A program made the position numbers and the translations under genes. The notes beneath the pieces are model-generated. The model did no database searches and was not told the DNA's origin. It was given only the letters and a program-made list of their open reading frames with translations. DNA of 64,000 nucleotides from assembly GCA_035235625.1 (NCBI GenBank), contig CP141140.1:23022685-23086684 (forward strand), given 5' to 3'. The stretch is from Saururus chinensis (Eukaryota > Streptophyta > Magnoliopsida > Piperales > Saururaceae). How positions within the stretch are numbered: the stretch's first letter is position 1; the number at the start of each line of letters is the position of its first letter. Below are positions 25,410 to 37,483 of the stretch, piece by piece.

Positions 25410-26045
25410 CTCAAACTTACCCCACATAGCTTAGCCCGATTGGAAGAGAAGCTAGGCCCTATCCTCCGCCTCTAGCTAGGCCATGTCTCGACCCTCGTTG
25501 TCTCCTCCCCGCGCTTGGCTTGAGAGGTCTTCCAGATTCAAGACCAGGTCTTTGCAAGCTGGCCCCATATTCCCACCGTCCACCTTTCTCTCGACTGCCC
25601 TAATATCACCTTCTCCCTCTCCAGTCCCTATTGGCGGCAGACTTGTAGGATTTGCGTCTTAGAGTTCCTCAGCACCAAACAAGTAGCATCCTTCCGCCAA
25701 CTTAGGCGTGAGGAGGTTGAGCAGATGCTAGCCATTGTATCAAGCGCAAACAAATTAGAGACCAACATGCGCAAGCTGTTCTTCGCGTTGGCCAATGACG
25801 TGCTCTGCTGAGTAGCTTTCGGGAGGCGGTTTTGGGAGGAGACTGAAGGCGGGTTCCATGTGGGCGAGGTCATGGCTGAGACTCAGGCACTGCTGTCTAG
25901 GTTTAGCCTCGGCAACTTCTTCCCCATGTGGGGTTGGATAAATTCAGTCACTTGTTTGACCCGGGGACTAAACTAAAACTTAAGAGATTTGAAAATCATG
26001 TGTGACGAGATAATAAAGGGAGGCAAAGAGACTCGGAGCGGAAAA
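25410..26045 (+). pseudogene. CYP71-type cytochrome P450 pseudogene, first-exon part
   Basis: One reading frame reads as the N-terminal half of a CYP71-clade P450, without the membrane anchor. It has HSLARLEEKLGPILRL, then LGHVSTLVVSSPRLA, then PYWRQTCRICVLEFLS (25626 onward, the WRxxRK C-helix region with Thr-Cys in place of the usual residues), REEVEQ, and FALANDVLC followed by VAFGRRF. Four in-frame stops interrupt it: TAG at 25473, TGA at 25521, TGA at 25809 and TAA at 25974. The heme-binding Cys region and the I-helix are absent, so this is a 5' fragment that cannot make an enzyme. The family call rests on the consecutive motifs and is firm; the subfamily is not determined. Confidence 0.85.
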
Positions 26046-27007
26046 GACATCAAAGAAGAAAGGGAGAAAAAGACTTACCAAAAAAGACATCGGAGAAGAA
26101 AGGGAAAAAAAGACTCCAAAAAAATACTAAAAAGACTTAGTAGCGGAGGAGACATGAGAGAAAGGAAAATAGAGAGGGAGAAGGAGAAAGAAACTAGAAG
26201 GGTAAATTTACAAAAATATAAAATATGTGAAGACAATTCATAAAGTTGACTGCTGCACTCTGCACAACCTTAGGATTAGGGATTTCTCTGGTGGGATCGC
26301 ACTATCTGATGCATTGGGCTGATCAAAGATACAAACATCTAGTAGTACGGTAGCGTACTACTCAATTTCACCAACAACGATTCATTGTTTCGTGGCTTTC
26401 GATTTACATTTTGTTGCAGTGAATTTAGACCTTTGTTTAATTGATTTCCACTTGATACATATAGAACTATTATCACACTCCAAAACCGAAAAAAATGTTT
26501 ACTCATGATATATTAACCTTTAAGATCACATAAAATTTTAGCATGATGATTTAAGTTCAATCCTGGCATATATTGGACGGGCAAAGGAATATGACAATTT
26601 TGTTTATAGTAGCTTTCTTATCTTTATTTCCACATAACGAGCGTTTAAAAGTTAGTTACCCCTCTATTACATCATATAGTGCTTACATAGTCATTGTAAT
26701 AAAGTTTTAAACTATTGTTTGGGAAAAGAAATACTCCAATCAAAATGATGCAAGTCACGACATGTTATTAACAAAAAAAAAAAGTCACGACATGTTGAAG
26801 GAAAGCTAAGATGGACAGCATGAATATTAATATGGCAAAGCAAAACCAATTTGATCTGGAGCTAGTACTATGGTTTGGATCAGATCGTTTCGCTGTTGAT
26901 ACACAAAATAGTTGAGGAATTATAATTACAATTTTTACCAAAACAAATTGTTGAGTCACTTGACAATGAGTGTACTGAAGTTTGAGGTTATGAGCACTAA
27001 GGATAGT
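26046..27007. other. Purine-rich short repeat and unannotated DNA
   Basis: Positions 26040-26130 hold about two copies of a 38-bp A- and G-rich unit (AAAGACATC...AGAAGAAAGGGA). The lysine- and glutamate-rich open frame across it is a composition effect. The rest is AT-rich with no recognisable gene. Confidence 0.4.
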
Positions 27008-27195
27008 ATCGTCTAGTATTTTTTAGAAGGCGTACATAAAGTTAGGGTTGGGAAAATCCAACCTGACCCACATACCCAACCCAACCCGACTACAAGTAGG
27101 GATCGTCTAGTATTTTTTAGAAGGCGTACATAAAGTTAGGGTTGGGAAAATCCAACCTGACCCACATACCCAACCCAACCCGACTACAAGTAGGG
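27008..27195. repeat. Perfect 94-bp tandem duplication
   Basis: Two adjacent units, 27008-27101 and 27102-27195, appear identical by eye. Each contains the words CCCAACCCAACCCGAC and TAGGG. Such repeats of (T/C)CGACCC are common in subterminal regions of plant hAT elements, and similar words continue to about 27280. Confidence 0.9.
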
Positions 27196-27701
27196 TCAGG
27201 GTTTAAGCTGTTAACCCGTTTTGAATTTAGGGTCGGGTCGAACCCAACTCTCACAACCCGGTCAACCCAATTTTTACCCAACTACAAATAATAAATTTTT
27301 TTTATTATAATGTTGGTCTACTGTACTTATTTATATTATTATTATAATATTTATTTAATACATACTATGTTGAACCAGAGGTGATTAAACATAAATTTGG
27401 GCATGAATAAGATGCTTGAAGCATAGGTGTGATTATATATATTTTGTTTTGTAGTAGACATCTATTTTGGGATAACAGAGGATGATTTCTTCGAGGTGTG
27501 GTCAATTTTTATATAATTTAATTTCTTTTATGTTATTCTTTTGGGTGTGGTGAATGGAATAAAAATATGTTATATTTTGTTGTATTTATTAGCCATCATT
27601 TCTCCTCCAGAAGGATACATCACACACTAGATTTAGCTATGTGTGAAAGGTCTGACAGTCATAGTAGGGAGCAGGTTAGGAACGTGCAACAAGATAGGTG
27701 G

Positions 27702-27935
27702 ATAATAAAACTCAATGAGGGACAATTTTTGTAGGAAGAAAGTTATAACCAAGTGTCACTAGTTGTTAAGGAAGGTAGGGCTATAAGTAGCCATAGAGAA
27801 GTAATTACTGGATTTTTAAAATTAAGACATACTGAATCGCATGATCATCTTTGGCCATAAAAATAATAATTAACATTTAATATGTTTTATGTTTGTATGT
27901 GAGTTATCAAAAGCCAAGTGAGATTGATTTTTATA
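27702..27935. repeat. 234-bp direct repeat, left copy
   Basis: Nearly identical (a few percent difference by eye) and exactly equal in length to 34565-34798. The pair brackets the Ty3/gypsy nest. The sequence itself was not recognised. Confidence 0.85.
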
Positions 27936-30900
27936 CCAATTTGTTATTACGTCTGAAACAAGACTATGAAGAAGTCAAATTCAGATTTAATTTACTTGCC
28001 AATTGTAGTAGACAAGGTCGATCCACAGGGAAAGCCTTGTGCAACAAAGAAAATAATTTCGAAGATATAGGGGTCGAATTAGGCAATCAATCAGGATGAA
28101 ATCTGGAGATATGATTTGATTTTATCCTTTGAAGCAACCCTTTCTTTTCCTATGAATAGAGGGGTGGACGCGATAGATGGGGCATTCTCTCCTCTTTAGA
28201 GCTCTCTTCTCTTATTTTCTTCTTTCATTTTGTAATTTTGTTTTTAGTTTTATTGTAATGGCTTTCTAAGCTCTCAAGCTAAGGAGTTTTTCGTAACAGA
28301 TTCTTGTCACACGTTGCAATCCCCGGCAACGACGCCAATTTGTTGAAATGATGTGTAATGGAGAATTTTTGGGTAAAGAACCTGAGGAGGCATGAGACTA
28401 TTTTGATGCATTAGCTGAAAATGCTCAATCATGGGAAGATTCTAATGAATTTAAAAGTAGTAATAAAACCAAATCTAATGGGGCAACTAAGGGGGGCTTG
28501 TACATTCTTAAAGAAGCGGATGATGTAAAAGCAAAAATTACAAGTTTAACTAGAAAAGTTGAGGCTATGGAAATTAATAGGGAAAACATGTCTAAAGCTT
28601 CTCAAAAAGCACAAGATATTTGTAGTATATGTGAGAGTGATGGACACCAAACACGGGATTGTCCAACAATCCCTGCTTTTCAAAAGGTGTTGCATACTCA
28701 AGCAAATACTATGAATACCTACAAAAGGTCATTTTCTTCTCCTTATTCTGAAACTTATACTCCTAATTGGAGAAAGCATATCAACTTTAGTTGGAGAAAT
28801 GAGTCTAATGTGCAGGTACCCCCTTCTTCCTCAAATTATGTTCCACTACATAAGAAGACTCTTGAAGACACATTGCAAACATTCATGCAAAGTCAAGCAA
28901 CAATCAACAACCAAACAATGCAAGCCATCAATGACTTAAAGACTTATATCACTCAATTGACCACAGCTTTGAGCACTCAAGAAAAGGGAAGTTTCCTTCT
29001 CAACCTCAACCAAATCCTAAAGGTCAATTTGTAATTGAAAATTTAAATTCTTCAAGTTCACAAGAAGAGCATGTTAAGTCCATCACCACTTTGAGAAGTG
29101 AAAAAGTCATTAACAAAGACATTCCAATGAAGGTTATTGAACCTAAGGAGTCGTTGAATTCTAAACATGGTGATGAACTTGACAACTCTGATTGTGTTTC
29201 TCCTATTCCTCCTCCTTTTCCTCAAAGGTTACAATCTTCCTCTAAATTGGTACCAAATAATGACATTCTTGAAATTTTCAAACAAGTAAAAATTAACATT
29301 CCTCTTTTAGATGTCATTAAACAAATTCCATCTTATGCAAAATTTTTGAAAGACCTTTGTACAATCAAGCGTAAGCTAAATGTACAAAAAAGGCATTTTT
29401 GACAGAACAAGTAAGTGCAATTTTGCAACAAAACACCCCACCCAAATATAAAGATCCTGGTTGTCCAACCATATCTTGTATAATTGGGAATTATAGAATT
29501 GAAAAAGCTTTGCTTGATCTTGGGGCAAGTGTTAATCTTTTACCTTATTCTGTTTATGAGCAATTAGGTCTAGCCGATTTGAAACCCACCAACATAACAC
29601 TTCAACTTGTTGACCGCTCAATCAAAAGGCCGAGAGGAATAGTGGAAGATGTCCTTGTTCAAGTGGACAAATTTTATTTTCCAGTGGACTTCATTGTTTT
29701 AGACACACAACCGGTTTCAAATGCATCTTCTCAAATCCCTGTGATTTTAGGTCGTCCATTCCTTGCTACATCTAATGCTCTAATAAATTGTCAGAATGGA
29801 GTGATGAGGCTTTCTTTTGGTAACTTGACATGTGAGTTAAATGTATTTGATGCCAGTAGACAACCATTAGACTTCGATGATACTTTTGAAGTTGACATGG
29901 TTGAGAGTTTAGTGGAGGATGTTTTTCCTTTTATTTATTCTAATGATCCACTAAATATTTGCTTAACTCACTCTGATTTGATTAGAATTGATAAAGAGAA
30001 GATAATTGCTTTGAAGGACCCTGGATGAGTTTAGATGAAGGTGTGTCTGGCTGAAGACAGTAAACTTAGCGCTCCTAGGAGGCAACCCACTTTTTGTTTT
30101 GATAGTAATTTTTGTTTAATAGTTAGTTTTTTATTTATTTATTTATTTTAGTTAGTTTTTAGTTTATTATCTTTGTCGCTTGCTCTAATCATTATTAGGG
30201 TGTGCTTATATGATTCATTATTGATTTACCCTAATGTGACTATGCTTGTGCTTTATTGACTATTTTTCTTTTCATAGCTATATACATGAGCACATCAACC
30301 GATATATTATCTTTTCTTTCCTCCTTTCTTATATTACAACATTGAGGACAATGTTTAGTTTAGGTTTGGGCGTGTAGAAAAGAGATTTTTCTTTTATGTT
30401 TTTTTGTTGTACTTAAAAAATGAAAAATTTTAAAAAAAAATTAGTTAGATTTATGTTTTTGCTTATTACATTGATGCTTCTTTTAGACATATGACTTTGT
30501 TTAATGATATCATACTATTCAGGATATGACTTGACAGATTTAATGATTTTGAGTTTTGATTACTTCATATTGGTTTTTTGTGCCCTAAGCAAGACATTTG
30601 CCTAAGTGAGAATTTGAACCCTTGATTATGGTCTTACATCTTGGTGGATATCATTGAATCTAAGTAATTATTTTCTTATGAGAGTAAAACTTTGGCATGA
30701 TCTAGTAGTATTCATGTTATCATGATGGAGTTTTGAGCTTCACTATTCTTGGTTTGTAGAACAATTGAGGACTTGTTGTCAACACAATTCAAGTTGATTG
30801 TATAATGTGCTCAAGAAAAGAAAAAAAAGCAAAAAAATGTGAAAAAAAAGAATGAAAAAAAATGAAAGTCACTCTATTGAGTAGACCGGGACTCGGCGTG

Positions 30901-31742
30901 CCTCACTAAGCATAGGGTGTTCGAGTCAAAAGGTAGAGTTGACTAATTTATGACATGCATAGCCTTGAAGCCTATTTGGTTCAAGTTATTAAGCCTGAAG
31001 GGTGTTTTAACACCTAGTGCCCTGAGCCAACTGGATTGGGAGTCACTGGCCTAACACTTGTTACATGGATCTTATAGAAAGCTAAAAAGGCTAAGCCTTA
31101 CACATGTCATGTGAGATGAGCATAAAATTCTAGTAGGACACTATGCAATTATATCTTGAATGAGTTGGCAGGTGATCTAGGGTGTTTTACTTTTCAAGGA
31201 AGGTTTTGCATGATTCTTTATTATGATCTCTTGAAGATGAATGGATGTCAATGCCCATTTAGTATTAAAATTAAAATTGCTGAGTGGACATGAGACACAT
31301 TGAGTTGTTTGATTCATAAGAATGAGATTGTATAATTACTTGGCAATGTCTATTTTTCTAAAACTATTATGTATGTATGAGTACATGCCACCAATATGAA
31401 GTTGTTAGAATGAATTATTGTTTCAGAAGATAAGTTATATTATGCATGATTGATTTTACTAAATGAAGTTACATGTTTAGGAGGAGTTGATTTGTAAATT
31501 TGACGTGGTTTTTAAATTTTAATTTTCTTTTATCATTCTAGTTTTGAATTTTGTGGGTATATTCACTGCAAACCCTCACGAAACACAACTCGTCCACTAG
31601 TGTAAGCTAGGGGTTTAAAGGCTTATTGCATATGCTAAATACAATCGAGATTTCCTGCGGAAGTGGAGTAGTTAGTTTTGTTTTCTATTGTTTTAATTTT
31701 TGTTTTGCTCGAGGACTAGCAAAAAGTAGGTTTGGGGGTATT
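27936..31742 (+). mobile_element. Ty3/gypsy fossil: LTR fragments, gag, protease, 3' leader
   Basis: A broken Ty3/gypsy element of the Athila/Tat kind. It starts with short LTR pieces in both orientations (27936-28310), then a tRNA primer-binding-type motif (CCCCGGCAACG) near 28325. A gag-like region follows at about 28350-29400 with a CCHC zinc knuckle (CSICESDGHQTRDC, near 28620-28660). A retroviral-type aspartic protease region (LLDLGASVNLLP, near 29515-29550) runs to about 30028. The tract after it contains GGAGGCAACCCA, typical of the non-coding DNA downstream of pol in this group. A purine tract GGTTTGGGGGTA ends at 31740, just before the LTR. Reverse transcriptase and integrase regions were not recognised. 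It is clearly non-functional, with several breaks. Confidence 0.85.
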
Positions 31743-32973
31743 TGATGCACTGAAATAATGTTTAATAAAATATTTTCAAATTTCTATTTGCAATCCTATT
31801 TTGTGTTAATTCATTATTGATTTGGGCTATTTATGTTTTGAATAAGTTAGTTGGACCTTAATTGAGTTTACATGTTTAAACAGGCTTCAACAAGATACAA
31901 CTGGAAGAGGAAGTTAAGCCCAACTACCCAAAGCTATTTAAAAGTCAATAATGGGCTCATAATGGTCTAACATGCATAGAATGGTCGAACACAACCTTGT
32001 GGACCCATTTGATTTAAGATTTGTATGAATAGAACTAAATTATGAAAGAAGTTGATTCGGATAGATTGACACAACCTTAGTATTTCGATCATATTTTTTT
32101 ATGTATAATTCTGATTGATATGATTCTGGTGGCAATGGAAAGAAGACTTCCGTGGCTACAAGTGTTATTTTAGGAAGAAATTCCAAATTCTGAAGATATA
32201 GGGGTCGAATCAGGCAATCAATCAGGATAAAATTTGAAGATATGATTTGATTTTCTCCTTTGAAGCAACCCTTTCTTTTTCTATAAATAGAGGGGTGGAC
32301 GTGATAGATGGGGCATTCTCTCCTCTTTGGAGCTCTCTTCTCCTATTTTCTTCTTTCATTTTGTAATTTTGTTTTTAGTTTTATTGTAATGGCTTTCTAA
32401 GCTCTCAAGCTAAGGCTAGAGGTGATTTATAACATTTTAATGGAGTTCAATTCATGTTTCATCAATGGTTTCAAGTAAATATTATTTATTTGAAGTGATG
32501 TTTATTTAATATTGTTCTTTTTCTTGTTTTTTTGTGATTTGGATACATAAGATGCTTAAAGGCTCTCCTTCTTGATCTTTTGTGATTTGGATACATAGAA
32601 AACTTAAAGAGACAATTATTTTTATCCTTCATCTATCCAAAGCATTTTCTATCTTTAGTTTTAATGTTCATATCTTCCAGTTAGATAGAATCTTCATTCA
32701 ATTCTAACTGAGATAACATGATACATGAAGAACATCATTAGATGTTACAATAATCCTTAATGCCTTAGTGTTTTCTCATCTTGATTTCTTAACTTGTTAT
32801 TCTCTCAATACTCTTCTACTCTTTCTTTCTTAATTTTTCTTCCTCTATTTCTTCGTAACTATTTTCTTTGTTGCACAAGGCTTTCCCTGTGGATCGACCT
32901 TGTCTACTACAATTGGCAAGTAAATTAAATCTGAATTTGACTTCTTCATAGTCTTGTTTCAGACGTAACAACA
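31743..32973 (+). mobile_element. LTR of the Ty3/gypsy fossil, plus orientation
   Basis: This 1231-bp LTR begins TGATGCACTG directly after the purine tract and ends in CA just before a primer-binding site (TTGGCGCCGTTGC, 32976). A TATA-like CTATAAATAG lies near 32280. Its right half is repeated in reverse at 33330-34564. Confidence 0.85.
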
Positions 32974-33329
32974 AATTGGCGCCGTTGCATCATTTGAAAT
33001 ATTTTGGTTTGGCAAAGTTGCACAAACCTCTTTAAACTCTTTTAAATGCAAATATGGGCTTTCTGAATCTAGGCCATGAAATTTGGGTAGTAATTGAATT
33101 ACACCCGGCTTGAGTTCAAAACCGTCTACATTAGTTGGAAAAATCATGCAAGAAGGAGAACTTGATCTAGTTGGTTGCAAATAATCACGCAAGGTTTTAA
33201 CTTCAATATTTTGTGCATTATTATCCCCATTATTACTTCTTAGTTCCTCATTAGTTCTTAGATCCTCCATTGTATCAAAATAAAGATAATTTTCAAAAGA
33301 TTTGTTCACTTTTTGCAACGGCGCTAATT
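32974..33329 (-). mobile_element. Gag leader fragment between inverted LTRs
   Basis: This 356-bp interior has primer-binding-type motifs at both ends, facing inward from the two inverted LTRs. The minus strand carries a short gag N-terminal piece with phrases such as TLRDYLQP and GVIQLLPKFHGLDS, typical of Athila/Tat gag. It belongs with the minus LTR at 33330-34564. Confidence 0.8.
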
Positions 33330-34564
33330 TGTTGTTACGTCTAAAACAAGACTATGAAGAAGTCAAATTCAGATTTAATTTACTTGCCAATTGTAGTAGA
33401 CAAGGTCGATCCACAGGGAAAGCCTTGTGCAACAAAGAAAATAGTTACGAAGAAATAGAGGAAGAAAAATTAAGAAAGAAAGAGTAGAAGAGTATTGAGA
33501 GAATAACAAGTTAAGAAATCAAGATGAGAAAATACTAAGGCATTAAGGATCATTGTAACATCTAATGATGTTCTTCATGTATCATGTTATCTCAGTTAGA
33601 ATCGAATGAAGATTCTATCTAACTGGAAGATATGAACATTAAAATTAAAACTAAAGATAGAAAATGCTTTGGATAGATGAAGGATAAAAATAATTCTCTT
33701 CAAGTTTTCTATGTATCTAAATCACAAAAGATCAAGAAGGAGAGCCTTCAAGCATCTTATGTATCCAAATCACAAAAAAACAAGAAAAAAAACAATATTA
33801 AATAAACATCACTTCAAATAAATAATACTTACTTGAAACCATTGATGAAACATGAATTGAACTCCATTAAAATGTTACAAATCACCTCTAGCCTTAGATT
33901 GGGAGCTTAGAAAGCCATTACAATAAAACTAAAAACAAAATTACAAAATGAAAGAAGAAAATAGGAGAAGAGAGCTCCAAAGAGGAGAGAATGCCCCATC
34001 TATCACGTCCACCCCTCTATTTATAGAAAAAGAAAGGGTTGCTTCAAAGGAGAAAATTAAATCATATCTTCAGATTTTATCCTGATTAATTGCCTGATTC
34101 GACCCCTATATCTTCGGAATTTGGAATTTCTTCCTGAAATAACACTTGTAGCCACGGAAGTCTTCTTTCCATTGCCACCAGAATCATATCAATCTAAATT
34201 ATACATAAAAAGATATGATCAAAATACTAAGGCTGTATCAATCTATCCGAATCAACTTCTTTCATAATTTAGTTCTATTCATACAAATCTTAAATCAAAT
34301 AGGTCCACAAAGTTGTGTTCGACCATTCCATGCATGTTAGACCATTATGAGCCCATTATTGACTTTTAAATAGCTTTGGGTAGTTGGGCTTAACTTCCTC
34401 TTCCAGTTGTATCTTGTTGAAGCTTGTTTAAACATATAAACTCAATTAAGGTCCAACTAACTTATTCAAAACATAAATAGCCCAAATCAGTAATGAATTA
34501 ACACAAAATAGGATTGCAAATAGAAATTTGAAAATATTTTATTAAACATTATTTCAGTGCATCA
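33330..34564 (-). mobile_element. LTR of the Ty3/gypsy fossil, minus orientation
   Basis: This 1235-bp LTR is the inverted partner of 31743-32973, ending CAGTGCATCA at 34564. The two copies are similar along their whole length, with scattered differences by eye. The 234-bp repeat begins at the very next base. Confidence 0.85.
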
Positions 34565-34798
34565 ATAATAAAACTCAATAAGAGACAATTTTTGTAGGAA
34601 GAAAGTTATAACAAAGTGTCACTAGTTGCTGAGGAAGGTAGGGTTACAAGTAGCCATAGAGAAGTAGTTACTAGATTTTTAAAATTAAGACATACTGAAT
34701 CGCATGATCATCTTTGGCCATAAAAATAATAATTAACGTTTAATATGTTTTGTATTTGTATGTGAGTTATCAAAAGCCAAGTGAGATTGATTTTTATA
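34565..34798. repeat. 234-bp direct repeat, right copy
   Basis: Partner of 27702-27935. It abuts the terminal CA of the minus LTR with no gap. Confidence 0.85.
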
Positions 34799-34810
34799 GG
34801 GGGTCATTTT

Positions 34811-35175
34811 TGTCGATATGGGACTAAAATGGGATGAATAGCAAATCACAGGGTAGGCTCCATATCAATTATGAACCCATTTTCATAAGTGGGCCCCAGC
34901 ATCAAGGCCAGATAAAAATTTAACCCTTAATCACTCAAAATTAATGAAGTTAAATAAATGAATATTATATGTTATAATGATACTAAATTTGTTGTGGGAA
35001 TGAGACTAAAATGAGATGAATAGCAAATCATGGGGTAGGCTCCATGTAAATCGTGAACCTATTTTGATAAGTGGGCCCCACTCATCAAGGCCGGTCAAAA
35101 TTTTAACCCCAAACTAATCACTCAAAATTAATGAAGTTAAATAAATGAGTCTTATATGTAATAATGATACTAAAA
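34811..35175. repeat. Tandem pair of 182-bp units
   Basis: Two diverged units with period 182 share GACTAAAATG(G/A)GATGAATAGC, GGGTAGGCTCCAT and ATTAATGAAGTTAAATAAATG. The unit is not coding; it may be a duplicated MITE. Confidence 0.8.
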
Positions 35176-35712
35176 TTGGCTAATCCTCATCATCAAAGGG
35201 GACCTTTAAATTTCAATTGGTTTCACTTTTATTTTTAACCTCTATGGACCTAAAATTTTAAAAAAATATATCTTAACCATTGATTCAAAGGTAAAATTAA
35301 ATAATGTGATCAAGTGGAACTATATGTTTGAATGGGCCCAAAATTGGCTCCTATTCTTTATAATGCTCCTTTAGTTCCCCTTAGTCCCACCCACTATAAA
35401 TATTGTGAGGATCAATGTCTAAATAACCGACCTTACATAAATTTGTTTTTTTATATTTTTTTAAAATTTCTACACCTTAACTCTTTTCGCCTTAGCTACT
35501 ATCATGGGTCCTACTACCTCAAATGTCTTCTCTTTTTACCCCGGTTATTGTGGGCGATATAAACCAACTCATCTCTAATAACGTAAATGTTATTGTCAGC
35601 ATCAATAATCTTATCTCTCCATCTTATATATTAAAAATAGTTATAAGACAACTCCTGAAGTCAACTTCATGTTTACATTAATAAAAGAAAAATACTTGAG
35701 TGACGTGAAGGC

Positions 35713-35830
35713 TTACACCTCAAAAGTCTACTTCAATCGTGTCTATACTATTGATGTGTGAGGCCCATAAAAGTGAGCCCCTGTAAAAACGATGGAGAGT
35801 TTGGAAGTGTATAACTTCAAGTCAAGCATT
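35713..35830. repeat. Decayed relative of the foldback hairpin
   Basis: The words CTACTTCAATCG and CTATTGATGTGTGAGGCC match the 16825-16918 hairpin, but the second arm is worn. Confidence 0.45.
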
Positions 35831-35888
35831 AATCCCTTTACTGGTGTAAAACCATTGGGCCTCCATGCCTAGGTCGATGTGGAGTTTG

Positions 35889-35891
<3 letters not shown>

Positions 35892-35969
<78 letters not shown>
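35892..35969. repeat. TA microsatellite with one interruption
   Basis: About 78 bp of alternating A and T, broken once by a TGTA near 35936. Confidence 0.95.
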
Positions 35970-35971
<2 letters not shown>

Positions 35972-36220
35972 AATTAAATATAGTTGACTAATTATAAAAA
36001 AAAGGTTTTATTTTGCGTATGAAAAAAGTTAAACAAATAATGTTGAAAAATAACCATTATGATTCTTATTTCTTATATAAAATTTTATTTTACAAAAAAT
36101 ACTACAATCAATCTTAAAAAACACATGCATTAAAATCCATGGGACTGACCCTCAAATATAGCCATTATCCAATCGTTCCCGGGAAAGATTGCACTTCGAG
36201 TATTGGTTTTAAACGACACT

Positions 36221-36394
36221 TCTCTCTCTATTTTTGTGGTAAAGTTCTCTTCTGTTTCCGTGGAAGGTCATTCTTCTCACAAGTTATTATATCAGTCCAT
36301 GGTATTCTCTCCCTTTATCTCTGTGGTAAAGTTCTTTTTTGTTTCCGTGGAAGGTCACTATTCTCACAATTTATTATATCACTCGGTTTGCAAT
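36221..36394. repeat. Tandem duplication of 87 bp
   Basis: Two units share GTGGTAAAGTTCT, GTTTCCGTGGAAGGTCA and TTATTATATCA. Short open frames here are repeats of the unit and not genes. Confidence 0.8.
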
Positions 36395-37483
36395 TGACAT
36401 CCCCAATATTAAGCCCCATAAACCCAACAAAGGAACACATAAGATTCATTTATTTTTGAAATAGACGGCACATGTGAACATTAAAGACAATGACTTACCA
36501 TGTGCTAGCATATACAATGCCGATTTGACATATCAATAGCCCCAAACATTACTTACGCTGTGCACATGGTAAATAGCCCTTATGTGACCCTGCGGGCAGG
36601 GCCGGCCCCGACTAATGGAAGATTTTAAAATGAGACCAAAATGCATGTGGACGCGTGAGTAAAAAACTGGCTACATCGATCATCCTTGGTTATCGGCACC
36701 AATCATAACTCATAAGAGGCTCATTGGATATGGGCTCATCTAAATATCCTCCCAGCCCCAGCCCCAGCCCCAGCTGCATAGTAAGCGTTGTCCTATCCAA
36801 TAACGTTGCCCCAGCACAACCAGATTCTCCTGTCCGGCTTCATCCACCCTAGCCCAAAGATTACTGATCTCTCCAAGGAGCTTACTCACCTTTACACACG
36901 TAAAAACATTGAGGTGGTGGCGGAAACTCGTTTTTATGCTTCCCGAGCTTAATGTAAGCTGTACATAGAAGCCATTGTTCTATGAGATCAAAGGCTTGCA
37001 TTGTTCTATGAGATCAAAGGCTCGCATGCGCTAACGTTAGCGTCAGTACACGTGTGTTGTTGATCTAGAATATATAACGCCCTTGGCCAGCTTACACTAA
37101 ACTTAGTCGGTTAAAAGCATATAAAACACTTCATGTGGCAGGAGAAAATGGTTCCCCAAATCAAGTCATTTCACAAGAGTTCCAAGGATGCCATAATGTT
37201 AGATTGTAAACGCAAGAAATCCAAATTTTCTCTTTTTTTTTGTTATTTTCAGTTGATTAGCATAAACAAATCTTTCACAGAGGTCAGGAGTCCTCATGTA
37301 CAAAACCATGTACAAAAGAAAAAAAAGCTACAAAAAAGGGAGGAAAAGAAAAAGGGAACAAAGGAACTAAATCTAACTGCGCATGCTCAAAGAGACCCAC
37401 TTCGCCATGAGTGCAGCTTTGTTTGCTTTCTTCTTATTTTTGCACAATGATGCCTGGCTGCTGCCGACTGGTTCATTCACTCT

